Shown here: piece by piece, positions 1 to 9,510 of the stretch
How positions within the stretch are numbered: position 1 is the first letter of the stretch
Layout: every line of letters starts with the position of its first letter
Source of the DNA: Mycobacteroides franklinii
GTDB lineage: Bacteria > Actinomycetota > Actinomycetes > Mycobacteriales > Mycobacteriaceae
Length of the DNA stretch: 64,000 nucleotides
Reading direction: 5' to 3'
Assembly: GCF_002013895.1 (NCBI RefSeq)
Contig: NZ_MAFQ01000004.1
Span: 124,001-188,000, forward strand
Program-made: the position numbers and the translations under genes
Notes under the pieces: model-generated
The model's input: the letters and a program-made list of their open reading frames with translations, nothing else
What the model was told of the DNA's origin: nothing
Database searches by the model: none

Positions 1-513
1 ATTGTTGTCGGGGTGCTCACCTTCGGCATTACGGTGGGCTATCCCTCGTGGAAAGAGAACCTTGGGACCGATATCCCCGCCGCCACCGTGCCCGCCGGCG
101 CCACGGCCAAGATCGACGGCGTGCTGTGGCGAATGCGCGCTCTGGACATGCCCACTCCTGCGTACTCCAAGTACGACACTCCACAGCCACCCGGAACACG
201 TTTTGTGGCGTATGCATTCGACCGATCCAAGGACGGGAAACCGGCCGCTCTCGATGAGGGATGGGCGACGTGTCGCGTCACACTGGTCGACCCGAGCTAT
301 CGACACTGGTATGGACAGATAGGGATATTGCCGGTCTCGGTGTCGGATTGGACCCGGAAACAGGGGTATGACACCTGCAATACCGCCGGCGCATTCGCCG
401 TCGTCATGGTGGTGCCGGAGGACGCCGACATCACCGCGGTGGACGTCGAGTTCGCACCCGAAAAGGGCAGCACCAAGAAATACCGCTACGTGCGGTTCAT
501 ACCTCCGTCGTGA
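1..513 (+). CDS. C-terminal part of a membrane-anchored protein of unknown function (5' truncated)
   Basis: The reading frame is open from the first base, so the start lies upstream of the window. A GTG at 13 is only an internal candidate. The first residues (IVVGVLTFGITVGY) look like the end of a transmembrane anchor. The remaining ~150 residues form a soluble domain with one WRMRALDMP segment and two cysteines (in ATCRV and YDTCN) that could form a disulfide outside the cell. I do not recognise the family. The stop codon overlaps the end of the convergent membrane-protein gene by 17 bases, so the two transcripts run into each other with no room for a terminator. Confidence 0.6.
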   Translation: MVVGVLTFGITVGYPSWKENLGTDIPAATVPAGATAKIDGVLWRMRALDMPTPAYSKYDTPQPPGTRFVAYAFDRSKDGKPAALDEGWATCRVTLVDPSYRHWYGQIGILPVSVSDWTRKQGYDTCNTAGAFAVVMVVPEDADITAVDVEFAPEKGSTKKYRYVRFIPPS

Positions 514-1819
514 CCGACGGCCGCGAGGCTCTTTCCACGCAATGCCAGTACATCGCCACCACAAGGCATACCCTAAGCGGATCGATCAACGCGCCAATCG
601 CTGTCCGGAAGGACTCGCGATACGACGCCCACCAGATCCACTCATGCGGCCCCAGCAGTATGGCCACGCCGCGCCACATGTACCCGTCGGTCACGTAGAC
701 GTTGAAGTAGGCACCGTTGGGATCCAGGACCACGGTCCCCATGAATACGAAGACGAAGAAACACAACGTCACTGGTCCGGAATGCAAGGTGAGCCGGAGA
801 GTGTCACGCAGTTGATCGGCTATACCCAGCAGGCTTCGGAAGATTTCGGACGCACGTGTCTGGACGATGACCGGCAGTCGCTGCCAACGTTCCTTCGCCG
901 CGAGGCCGGTTCGACTTGCCAGATCGGTAACGCGGGAGCCCTGAAGTTCACCGAACGCCGCCTGGCTGGCCCCGGCCCACGTGGTTTGCGGCCGAGCGGC
1001 ATAGACGGTTCCCACAATGGCAATCCACGTCACCGCCAACAACACCGCCAACACGGTCGGCCCCACCGCGTCGGCGATCCACTTCCACACCTGACCGAAG
1101 AGGCTGAAGTGCGCGAAAAACCGCTCCTTCTGCTCGGTGTACCAGACGATGACCTTGCGCTCGGATACCCATTTCGGGCTTCCCACAAGCCGATTCGACG
1201 CGGCATTAAGCAGCAGCACCACCCACAGAGCCTGCAGATAGACGGCCACCAGCTGGGTCCAGGCAGGGAGCTTCTCGGAATACCTCGTCAAAGCGCCACG
1301 GGCGACGAACGCGATCAGTATCGCCAGATATGCCCGCCAGTCGCTGGGAGTCATGAACTCCTGAGCCTGCGTCAAGGTCCTCTCGGGGGCGCCGCCGGAG
1401 TAGGCCGCGTAGGAGAGGTCGGCATTCAATGACCCCAGGTACAACGCGTAGTCGGCCAGAATGAGCCGCCACGCCGCAAAGAGCACGAACACCGGAAGAA
1501 TCGTCCTCAGCACGATGCCCACGAAGGCCTGATACCGCGACTGGCCATCGGTGTTCTCATGGGAGAGGTTCGTCTCCCCGCGTATGACCAAGAACATCAG
1601 GATGTACGTGCCGAGTCTGGCCAAGGCCGCCAACGGCATGATCAAGTCGCCCCAGAATCCACCGAAGTGCACGCCCACGTAGACGGCCAGTTCGATCAGC
1701 CAATACCGGGCGAGCCAGCCGACGAGCCAAACTCCGATAAGACGCGGCCAGCAGCGCCACCACAGGATCCCCGTCCGGCGCAGCAGATCCACCGGACCGG
1801 ATATCCCCCACGTTGCCAT
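497..1819 (-). CDS. Polytopic integral membrane protein, unknown function
   Basis: The protein has 440 residues and begins MATWGISGPVDLLRR. It carries about seven hydrophobic segments, for example around residues 24-53, 57-81, 122-152, 178-215, 255-280 and 350-372. The loops are rich in Trp and Arg. No catalytic motif, ABC signature or transporter signature is visible, so I assign only a membrane location. It follows the MFS exporter gene by 18 bases on the same strand and is probably co-transcribed with it. It may be an accessory membrane protein, but nothing in the sequence proves that. The start is the only ATG in a sensible position. Confidence 0.65.
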   Translation of the reverse strand: MATWGISGPVDLLRRTGILWWRCWPRLIGVWLVGWLARYWLIELAVYVGVHFGGFWGDLIMPLAALARLGTYILMFLVIRGETNLSHENTDGQSRYQAFVGIVLRTILPVFVLFAAWRLILADYALYLGSLNADLSYAAYSGGAPERTLTQAQEFMTPSDWRAYLAILIAFVARGALTRYSEKLPAWTQLVAVYLQALWVVLLLNAASNRLVGSPKWVSERKVIVWYTEQKERFFAHFSLFGQVWKWIADAVGPTVLAVLLAVTWIAIVGTVYAARPQTTWAGASQAAFGELQGSRVTDLASRTGLAAKERWQRLPVIVQTRASEIFRSLLGIADQLRDTLRLTLHSGPVTLCFFVFVFMGTVVLDPNGAYFNVYVTDGYMWRGVAILLGPHEWIWWASYRESFRTAIGALIDPLRVCLVVAMYWHCVERASRPSVTTEV

Positions 1820-1837
1820 GGGCAGATAGTAGCTAGC

Positions 1838-3580
1838 TCAGTCCTCTGCGTGGGCGTACTTGCCACCGGCACCCAGCGAGGCCAGAGCGGCGACCGCCAT
1901 CATCAGCGCGGCGGCGACGAACACGACGACCAGACCGGCATGGAACGGCTCGGTGATGAGATTCGGGAAGAACGTCTGCCCGGTCAGCTCCGCCGCGTTC
2001 ACTCCGGGCTGGTCCAGAACACCTGACGGACCAAGTAATTCACTCACCGGGTTGTAGCCCAGGAATGCTGCGAACAGGCTGCCCACCGGCGGCAGGCTCG
2101 ATACCTCGGCGGCCGTGGATGCGGGCACTCCCTGCGCGGTGAGTCCCGACTGCATGGCCGACGGCAAGGTCGCCGAAAGGCCGACGATCATGAGCGAGAA
2201 GAAGATTCCGATGGACAGCGAGCTGCCCGCATTGAAGAAGGTGCCGCGCACGCCCGAGGCCGCACCACGCTGATGCGCCGGCACGCTGGACATGATGGCA
2301 GCGGTATTGGGCGCGGTGAAGATCGCCGACCCCAGTCCGTTGAGGAAGATCAGCGCCGCGAACACCCAGTAGTTGAAGTTCACCGGGATGGCGACGAGGG
2401 CCAGGAACGTCGCCGCGGACAGCACCATGCCGCCGGTGGCGAAGGGGCGGGCGCCGTACCGATCCGACAGCAGGCCGGCGACCGGGCCCGCCACCAGGAA
2501 ACCAAGCGTCATGGGCAGCAAGAAGATTCCAGCCCACAGCGGGGTCGACTCGTAGCTGTATCCGCGCAGCGGCAACCAGATGCCCTGCAGCCAGATGATG
2601 AGCATGAACTGCAGGCCGCCGCGCCCCACCGACGCCAGCAGATTGGCCAGGTTCCCCAGCCCGAAGGCCCGGTTCTTGAACAACCGGATATCGAGCATCG
2701 GGTCGGCCACCCGGGCCTCGATCACGCAGAACAACACGAGCAATGCGACGCCGGCAATCAGCGATCCGTAAACCAGCGGGTTACCCCATCCGGTGCTCGA
2801 ATTGCCATAGGGCTGAATGCCATACGTGATTGCGGTGAGCAACACTGTGAGGCCTAGCGCCACGGTGACAGTGCCCGCCCAGTCCAGCCTGCCCGGTGTC
2901 GGTTGGTCGATCTCGACAAGGGAGCGGTATGACCACACGGTGCCCAGCAGGCCCACCGGCACGCCCACCCAGAAGATGGCCCGCCAATCCCATTCGGAGA
3001 GAACGCCTCCGATCAACAGTCCGAGGAATGATCCTGCCACCGCGGCCACCTGATTGATACCCAGCGCCAATCCGCGCTGTATGGACGGGAAGGCATCGGT
3101 GAGGATGGCCGATGAGTTGGCCATCAGCATGGCCCCGCCCACACCCTGCACCACGCGCCAGGCGATGAGCCACACCGCACCGCCGCCGTAGTGGAAGGGG
3201 TCGAAGGACAACACCACCGCCGCGACCGTGAAGACGACGAAGCCCATGTTGTAGATGCGGACCCGTCCGTACATATCGCCAAGCCGGCCAAACAGCACCA
3301 CCAGAACCGCCGAGGCCAGCAGATAGCCCATGAGCATCCACAGCAGGTAGCTCACGTTTCCGGCGGCCAGCGGGTTGAGGCCGATGCCCCGGAAGATCGC
3401 CGGCAACGAGATCAGCACGATCGACGAGTTGATGGTCGCCAGCAGCACACCCAACGTGGTGTTCGACAGTGCGACCCACTTGTAGTGCGGATGGTCGCGG
3501 TCCACCCGAACCCGACGTCGCGCGGTCTCGATATCCGCAAGTGTTTCGTCGGTCCGTGTCATCAAATCAGTCATCGTCAC
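1838..3580 (-). CDS. MFS multidrug exporter, DHA2 (EmrB/QacA-like, 14-TM) family
   Basis: This 580-residue protein is predicted to be a proton-driven drug or metabolite exporter of the inner membrane. The first transmembrane segment contains the LGVLLATINSSIVLISLPAI pattern typical of DHA2 proteins. Motif A is visible as GRLGDMYGRVRIYN near residue 100, and motif C as a Gly-rich stretch in the fifth segment (VGGAMLMANSSAIL). About 14 hydrophobic segments fit the family length. The N-terminal ~35 residues are cytosolic and charged. The gene is divergent from thiC across a 369-base gap and may form a two-gene unit with the membrane protein downstream. The substrate cannot be read from the sequence. 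Confidence 0.85.
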   Translation of the reverse strand: MTMTDLMTRTDETLADIETARRRVRVDRDHPHYKWVALSNTTLGVLLATINSSIVLISLPAIFRGIGLNPLAAGNVSYLLWMLMGYLLASAVLVVLFGRLGDMYGRVRIYNMGFVVFTVAAVVLSFDPFHYGGGAVWLIAWRVVQGVGGAMLMANSSAILTDAFPSIQRGLALGINQVAAVAGSFLGLLIGGVLSEWDWRAIFWVGVPVGLLGTVWSYRSLVEIDQPTPGRLDWAGTVTVALGLTVLLTAITYGIQPYGNSSTGWGNPLVYGSLIAGVALLVLFCVIEARVADPMLDIRLFKNRAFGLGNLANLLASVGRGGLQFMLIIWLQGIWLPLRGYSYESTPLWAGIFLLPMTLGFLVAGPVAGLLSDRYGARPFATGGMVLSAATFLALVAIPVNFNYWVFAALIFLNGLGSAIFTAPNTAAIMSSVPAHQRGAASGVRGTFFNAGSSLSIGIFFSLMIVGLSATLPSAMQSGLTAQGVPASTAAEVSSLPPVGSLFAAFLGYNPVSELLGPSGVLDQPGVNAAELTGQTFFPNLITEPFHAGLVVVFVAAALMMAVAALASLGAGGKYAHAED

Positions 3581-3744
3581 CCTCGTTGCGCGCTTCTCCC
3601 CGACGCGGGCAGCTCCGACCGGCCGTCTGTGGATACCACCGTGGATAACTTTAGCAAGGGAAACTATATTCCGAAAGTCTGTAGCGCTCGCCCGTCAGGT
3701 CGGATAGGAGTGCAGACGCCACCCAACGCGGTTCGAGCGCGAGC

Positions 3745-3778
3745 CTCACGCGGAAATCTGGCCGGAAATCCGCGTGAG
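3745..3778. repeat. Perfect 10-bp inverted repeat upstream of the thiC riboswitch
   Basis: CTCACGCGGA at 3745-3754 and TCCGCGTGAG at 3769-3778 are exact reverse complements with a 14-base spacer. They lie in the 369-base gap between the divergent MFS gene and thiC, about 80 bases 5' of the riboswitch. No T-run follows, so this is not an obvious terminator. It may be an operator or a transcript hairpin. The rest of the gap (3581-3744 and 3779-3855) shows no convincing ORF. Confidence 0.5.
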
Positions 3779-3856
3779 ACACGCACTCGACGGAGAAATC
3801 TGCGGACCACCGAGTAGCGTGGCCAATGTTCGTCAACGAACAGCCCCAAAACACAA

Positions 3857-5590
<1,734 letters not shown>

Positions 5591-5597
5591 GCAGAGC

Positions 5598-6431
5598 ATG
5601 AGTTCCATGTTCCTACCCCTCCCGGAGCCGGGCGCTACTCCGGTTCGGGCGATGACCATCGCCGGGTCCGACTCCGGGGGCGGGGCAGGTATTCAAGCCG
5701 ATATGCGCACCATGGCACTGCTCGGCGTGCACGGGTGCGTGGCGTTGACCGCGGTGACGATACAGAACTCGCTGGGTGTCAAGGGTTTCCACGAAATCCC
5801 GCCGGCGGTGGTGGCCGCGCAAATGGAAGTAGTCATCACCGACATCGGCATCCAGGCAGCCAAGACCGGGATGCTGGCCTCGGCTCCGATCATCGAGGCC
5901 ATCGCCGAGACGTGGCGCGAGGTGGCTGCGGATGTCCCGTTGGTGGTCGATCCCGTGTGCGCCTCCATGCATGGCGACCCACTGCTACACCCCAGCGCGC
6001 TCGATGCCCTACGTACCCAACTGTTTCCGCTGGCAACGCTCGTCACTCCGAATCTGGACGAGGTGCGGCTGCTCGTGGACGTCGACGTCGTCGACGAGGA
6101 GTCACAGCGGGAGGCGGCGCGAAAATTGCACGCCCTCGGCCCGCAATGGGCCCTGGTGAAGGGTGGGCACCTGCGGTCCAGTGACACCAGCACCGACCTT
6201 CTCTTCGACGGCACCGAGTTCCACTACTTTCCCGTCGAACGCGTGGACACCGGACACGACCACGGTGCCGGGGATACCCTCGCGGCATCCATCAGTTGCG
6301 CTCTGGCACATGGGCACTCCGTCACCGAAGCCGTCGCCTTCGGAAAACGGTGGATTACCGAGTGCCTCAAGGCCGCCTATCCTCTGGGTCAGGGGCATGG
6401 GCCGGTATCGGCCCTGTTCAGGCTGCGATGA
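5598..6431 (+). CDS. thiD: Hydroxymethylpyrimidine / phosphomethylpyrimidine kinase ThiD
   Basis: ThiD phosphorylates HMP and HMP-phosphate to HMP-diphosphate, the pyrimidine substrate for ThiE. The chosen ATG gives 277 residues and places the N-terminal signature TIAGSDSGGGAGIQADMRTM around residue 20, as in other ThiD proteins. The ribokinase-family anion-hole motif is near the C-terminus (DTGHDHGAGDTLAASISCAL), with the catalytic Asp in GAGD. The frame stays open upstream inside thiC, but that part is antisense-like and has no ThiD homology. It is translationally close to thiC and continues toward the hydrolase gene 31 bases downstream. Confidence 0.96.
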   Translation: MSSMFLPLPEPGATPVRAMTIAGSDSGGGAGIQADMRTMALLGVHGCVALTAVTIQNSLGVKGFHEIPPAVVAAQMEVVITDIGIQAAKTGMLASAPIIEAIAETWREVAADVPLVVDPVCASMHGDPLLHPSALDALRTQLFPLATLVTPNLDEVRLLVDVDVVDEESQREAARKLHALGPQWALVKGGHLRSSDTSTDLLFDGTEFHYFPVERVDTGHDHGAGDTLAASISCALAHGHSVTEAVAFGKRWITECLKAAYPLGQGHGPVSALFRLR

Positions 6432-6462
6432 GCGCCCGCGCGACGAGCCTTAGGCTGAGTGC

Positions 6463-7098
6463 GTGAGCACCGAGGAACTTCCGGATATCGCCGGAATCGC
6501 CCACCACCCCGACGGGCATCCTCGTGGTGCTGTGGTGCTCACCCACGGTGCCGGCGGCAGTTGTCACTCCCCCATGCTGCGCCTGCTGTGCACGACATGG
6601 GCAGAGCGCGGTTGGCTGGCGATTCGGTTCGATATGCCCTTCCGACGCAATCGGCCGAGCGGTCCGCCCTCGGCCTCGTCGGCCGACAAGGACCGTGCGG
6701 GTATCGCCGAGGTGATCACCATGGCTCGCGCCATGGTGGATGGCCCGCTGCTGGCGGGCGGTCATTCGTACGGTGGACGTCAAACCTCAATGCTGGTCGC
6801 GGAAAAGGGGCCGATCGTCGACGTGCTGACCCTGTTCTCCTACCCACTGCATCCGCCCGGTAAACCCGACCGGCTGCGCATCGACCATCTCCCCGACATC
6901 CAGGTTCCGACGGTGTTCACCCACGGCACGTCGGATGCCTTCGGCACCATCGCCGAACTCAAGGAAGCGTCGTTGCTCATTCCCGGCGGCGCGACGATCG
7001 TCGAGATCAGCGGTGCACGCCATGACCTGGGTTCCAAGACCATCGACGTCCCCGCGCTCGCCATCGACGCGGCACTGACGGCATTGGCATCGAGCTAA
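6463..7098 (+). CDS. Alpha/beta hydrolase of the Rv0421c / KANL3-Tex30-like type
   Basis: This 211-residue cytosolic protein starts with GTG. It shows the oxyanion-side motif VVLTHGAGGSCHSP and the nucleophile elbow GHSYGG with Ser102. A late Asp (SDAFG) and a C-terminal His (SGARHDLGS) complete a likely triad. Gene order (thiC, thiD, then this gene) matches M. tuberculosis Rv0423c-Rv0422c-Rv0421c as I remember it, so it is probably the Rv0421c orthologue and the third gene of the riboswitch operon. The substrate is unknown. A link to thiamine metabolism is suggested only by position. Confidence 0.85.
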   Translation: MSTEELPDIAGIAHHPDGHPRGAVVLTHGAGGSCHSPMLRLLCTTWAERGWLAIRFDMPFRRNRPSGPPSASSADKDRAGIAEVITMARAMVDGPLLAGGHSYGGRQTSMLVAEKGPIVDVLTLFSYPLHPPGKPDRLRIDHLPDIQVPTVFTHGTSDAFGTIAELKEASLLIPGGATIVEISGARHDLGSKTIDVPALAIDAALTALASS

Positions 7099-7111
7099 CG
7101 CTGCCCGACGC

Positions 7112-7738
7112 TCATCCCACCGCGCGCCAGTCGCGCATCAACAGCCGGGCTGCCCGGCGCAGATCGTCCTCGGCCTGCGCCACGGTGAGGCCACCGTTGA
7201 GGCACACCTGAATACAACCGAACCACTGATGTACCAGCAGCCTGATCACAGCCTCATCCTCATCGGTCGGATCGGACAACCCGGCCACCTCGGATATCAG
7301 CTCATGGAACCGCTTCTCGATCTGCATCAGATCCGGCACCTCGGCCAGCGAGGCCGAATTCGAGGACCGGATCATCGCGATCGCCAGCATGCGCCGCCGC
7401 GTCAGCCCGCGTAGCGCCCGCACCAAGGCCTCGGCCACTCGGTCCGCCGGTGCTTGCCGCTCGCCGTCAGGGAGCGAAGGCATGCGGCCGACAAGCCGTT
7501 CGGATTCGCGCACCAGCGCCGAGACGAACAGATGGCGCTTTGTCGGGAAGTACCGGTACAACGTGCCGATGGCAACGTTGGCGTACTTGGCGACATCGTG
7601 CATCTGAACGTGGTCGAGCTCGCGTGTCATGGCGAGTTCTTCGGCCGCGTCGAGCATGCGCTTGTACTGCTCATGTTGGCGCCTGGTCGACGGCATGGCG
7701 GCTGGCCGCACCGGTGACGCTTCAACCATGGCGCTCAC
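7112..7738 (-). CDS. TetR-family regulator, KstR-like
   Basis: The protein has 208 residues with an N-terminal TetR helix-turn-helix at about residues 43-66 (VQMHDVAKYANVAIGTLYRYFPTKRHLF). This segment closely resembles KstR, the cholesterol-catabolism repressor (VQMRAVADRADVAVGTLYRYFPSK, from memory). The C-terminal ligand domain is less similar. A palindrome matching the KstR core (TnnAACnnGTTnnA) lies 32 bases upstream of the start, which suggests autoregulation. It is encoded on the same strand as, and just downstream of, the PucR-type gene, and converges on the Rv0421c-like gene. The neighbours differ from those I remember for KstR in M. tuberculosis, so it is more likely a paralogue than KstR itself. 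Confidence 0.85.
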   Translation of the reverse strand: MSAMVEASPVRPAAMPSTRRQHEQYKRMLDAAEELAMTRELDHVQMHDVAKYANVAIGTLYRYFPTKRHLFVSALVRESERLVGRMPSLPDGERQAPADRVAEALVRALRGLTRRRMLAIAMIRSSNSASLAEVPDLMQIEKRFHELISEVAGLSDPTDEDEAVIRLLVHQWFGCIQVCLNGGLTVAQAEDDLRRAARLLMRDWRAVG

Positions 7739-7770
7739 GATCTATTCACCTGCATAAATAACCCCGAAAC

Positions 7771-7784
7771 TGGAACCTGTTCTA
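7771..7784. promoter_or_regulatory. KstR-type operator palindrome upstream of the TetR gene
   Basis: The 14-mer TGGAACCTGTTCTA fits TnnAACnnGTTnnA, the published consensus for mycobacterial KstR, with both half-sites intact. It is 33-46 bases upstream of the TetR start codon at 7738, where a repressor would block its own promoter. Confidence 0.65.
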
Positions 7785-7834
7785 ATAAGGTAGCACTACT
7801 GAGACCCGACGCGATGCGATTTCGCGGACCCGAT

Positions 7835-9364
7835 TCAGTTGCCGACGCCGGGCGTTCCCGCCAGCATCGCCAGCAGCAGCTCGGCGCGCACACGCGCGAT
7901 ATCGAGATCACAAGCCAGCAGCGACTGGGCAGTCTCGATCCGTTTCCGCAGCGTATGGCGGTGCACAGCCATAGCGGCGGCCGCCGATTCCCAATGGCCG
8001 TTGGCTTCCAGATAAGCCCGTAGCGATGCCATCAGTTCGGTGCCGTGGGCGGCATCGTGCTCGGCGACGGGCGCCAGCGTCGCGTTGGCGACGGCGACCA
8101 GCACCTCGCGACTGGCACCGAAGGACAGTAGTGCGCTCCCCGCGAGCGAGGTGAGTTCCAGCGGCATCCCGCCGCGTTCGGCCACCGATGCGGCAAGCCT
8201 CGCGTTCTGCACCGCGTCGACGAGCCGACCCACCGGGTGCGCTCCGCTCAAGCCTGCCCGCAGACCCTTCTTACTGCGCCCGTCCACTTCGCCGAACAAT
8301 CGGCATGCAAAGTCGGCAGTCTCGAACCCCGGCAGCACGACGGTCAGCTGGGCTTCGGCGGTATGCGCGAAAACCGGATAGCCCGCCGACTCCATGGTCC
8401 GGGTGATCGAGGCCAGCGCCCGCACCAGTGCCGCCTGCGATTCGGCGTCCACCACCAACACCCGGATGCGCCCACGTCCGTCGGCGGCTTGTGCCAACTG
8501 CGCCCACACGGGGTCCAGGTTCTGGCCGTCGCCGAGCAGCAATCCCAGGGCCTGCCCATTCAACTGCCGTTGTGCCTCCTGCAGCCGCAACGGCTTGTCA
8601 AAGTCCAAGGCCAACAAGGAATTTGCATGTCCCAGCAGAACCTGGTCCACAAAGGTCAGGGGCGTCCTGCTGACGACGGCCAACACTCCGTACGACGTCC
8701 CGCCCACGCCGATCGTCTGTTGCGAGACAGTGATTCCCGGGTCCAGCTGGTGCGAGCCCGCCGCCGCACCCGGTGTCAACGCACCGCGCACCAGATTGAC
8801 CGTCGCGACATCCAGATTGCGCGGATGACTTGCGATTACCGTGCCCCCGGAGTCCAGCACCACGACATTGGCACGCAAGGAGCGTCCCAGTTCCGCGGTG
8901 ACCGCTTGTACACCGCCGTTGACGATCGCTCGGGTGATCCGCGGTTGAGCCCGCGATGCGCGCAACACCGCGTCGTATTCCAATTCGGCGATGCGAGTGC
9001 TTACCGTCTTGACCACCGCGGCAAACGGGGTGCGCAGCGGCACCTCCACGACCGGCATGCCCAGCTCGTCGGCGGACGCCACCAACTCCGGCGGCACCTC
9101 GTCGAACGTCAACCCGGTGCCGAATCCCAATGCCGCGACGTTATTTTCGTCGAGAGCCTGCAGATAGCGCCGTCGCTCGCGAGCGCTCGTGGGCAGCCCG
9201 ATGCCCGTGGTGAGCACCAGCTCTCCGCCGGATAGCCACGGCGCCGGATCGGCAAGTTCGGTGGTCAGCGCCAGGTTGATCTCGCGGCCCAAACCTGCGG
9301 CGCCACCCTTCAGGGTGAGTTTCAGGTCTGGCTGATCCAGCACCCAGCGCACGGGAACGGTCAT
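7835..9364 (-). CDS. PucR/CdaR-family transcriptional regulator
   Basis: This 509-residue regulator has three parts. The N-terminal PucR ligand domain covers about residues 10-125 and begins with VRWVLDQPDLKLTLKGG. A central CdaR/GGDEF-like region covers ~170-400. The C-terminal HTH_30 DNA-binding segment is near 445-505 (ESAAAAMAVHRHTLRKRIETAQ). I chose the ATG at 9364. The frame is open further upstream, but that extension crosses the divergent promoter and overlaps the dehydrogenase start. It is divergent from the amine operon, the usual position for a PucR-type local activator, so I infer that it controls that operon in response to an amine or a pathway intermediate. Confidence 0.88.
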   Translation of the reverse strand: MTVPVRWVLDQPDLKLTLKGGAAGLGREINLALTTELADPAPWLSGGELVLTTGIGLPTSARERRRYLQALDENNVAALGFGTGLTFDEVPPELVASADELGMPVVEVPLRTPFAAVVKTVSTRIAELEYDAVLRASRAQPRITRAIVNGGVQAVTAELGRSLRANVVVLDSGGTVIASHPRNLDVATVNLVRGALTPGAAAGSHQLDPGITVSQQTIGVGGTSYGVLAVVSRTPLTFVDQVLLGHANSLLALDFDKPLRLQEAQRQLNGQALGLLLGDGQNLDPVWAQLAQAADGRGRIRVLVVDAESQAALVRALASITRTMESAGYPVFAHTAEAQLTVVLPGFETADFACRLFGEVDGRSKKGLRAGLSGAHPVGRLVDAVQNARLAASVAERGGMPLELTSLAGSALLSFGASREVLVAVANATLAPVAEHDAAHGTELMASLRAYLEANGHWESAAAAMAVHRHTLRKRIETAQSLLACDLDIARVRAELLLAMLAGTPGVGN

Positions 9365-9365
9365 T

Positions 9366-9389
9366 TCACAGGACTGTACAGAATGGTGA
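9366..9389. promoter_or_regulatory. 24-bp imperfect dyad next to the pucR start codon
   Basis: The sequence has the form TCAC-N4-CTGTACAG-N4-GTGA, with a perfect 8-bp central palindrome (9374-9381) and matching 4-bp outer arms. It begins one base upstream of the PucR-type start codon, in the 146-base divergent intergenic region. This fits an autoregulatory operator or an activator site for the amine operon. Confidence 0.45.
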
Positions 9390-9431
9390 AAAATACCGCG
9401 AAGATTCCCGAAATTGTCAGATGATCGAGGA

Positions 9432-9447
9432 TGTGCCTGAGCGCACA
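9432..9447. promoter_or_regulatory. Possible CRP-type binding site upstream of the amine operon
   Basis: TGTGC-N6-GCACA is a perfect inverted repeat with the spacing of CRP/GlxR sites (TGTGA-N6-TCACA) and a conserved TGTG-N8-CACA core. It lies 64-79 bases upstream of the aminobutyraldehyde dehydrogenase ATG. cAMP-dependent carbon control of an amine-degrading operon would make sense, but the fifth base of each arm deviates. Confidence 0.35.
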
Positions 9448-9510
9448 CTGATTCTCTGCGTACTTTCTTGACGTGCTTAGACGGATCCCCTCGACAGATG
9501 GACGTGCGAT

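Noticed and set aside
368..1432. Open frame (354 codons) opposite the membrane protein gene
   Set aside because: Arg/Pro/His-rich translation without motifs, while the opposite strand encodes a clean multi-helix protein.
7805..7830. Terminator for the PucR-type gene
   Set aside because: Only a 5-bp stem (CGCGA/TCGCG) and a repeated GACCCG are present, too weak to list as a terminator.
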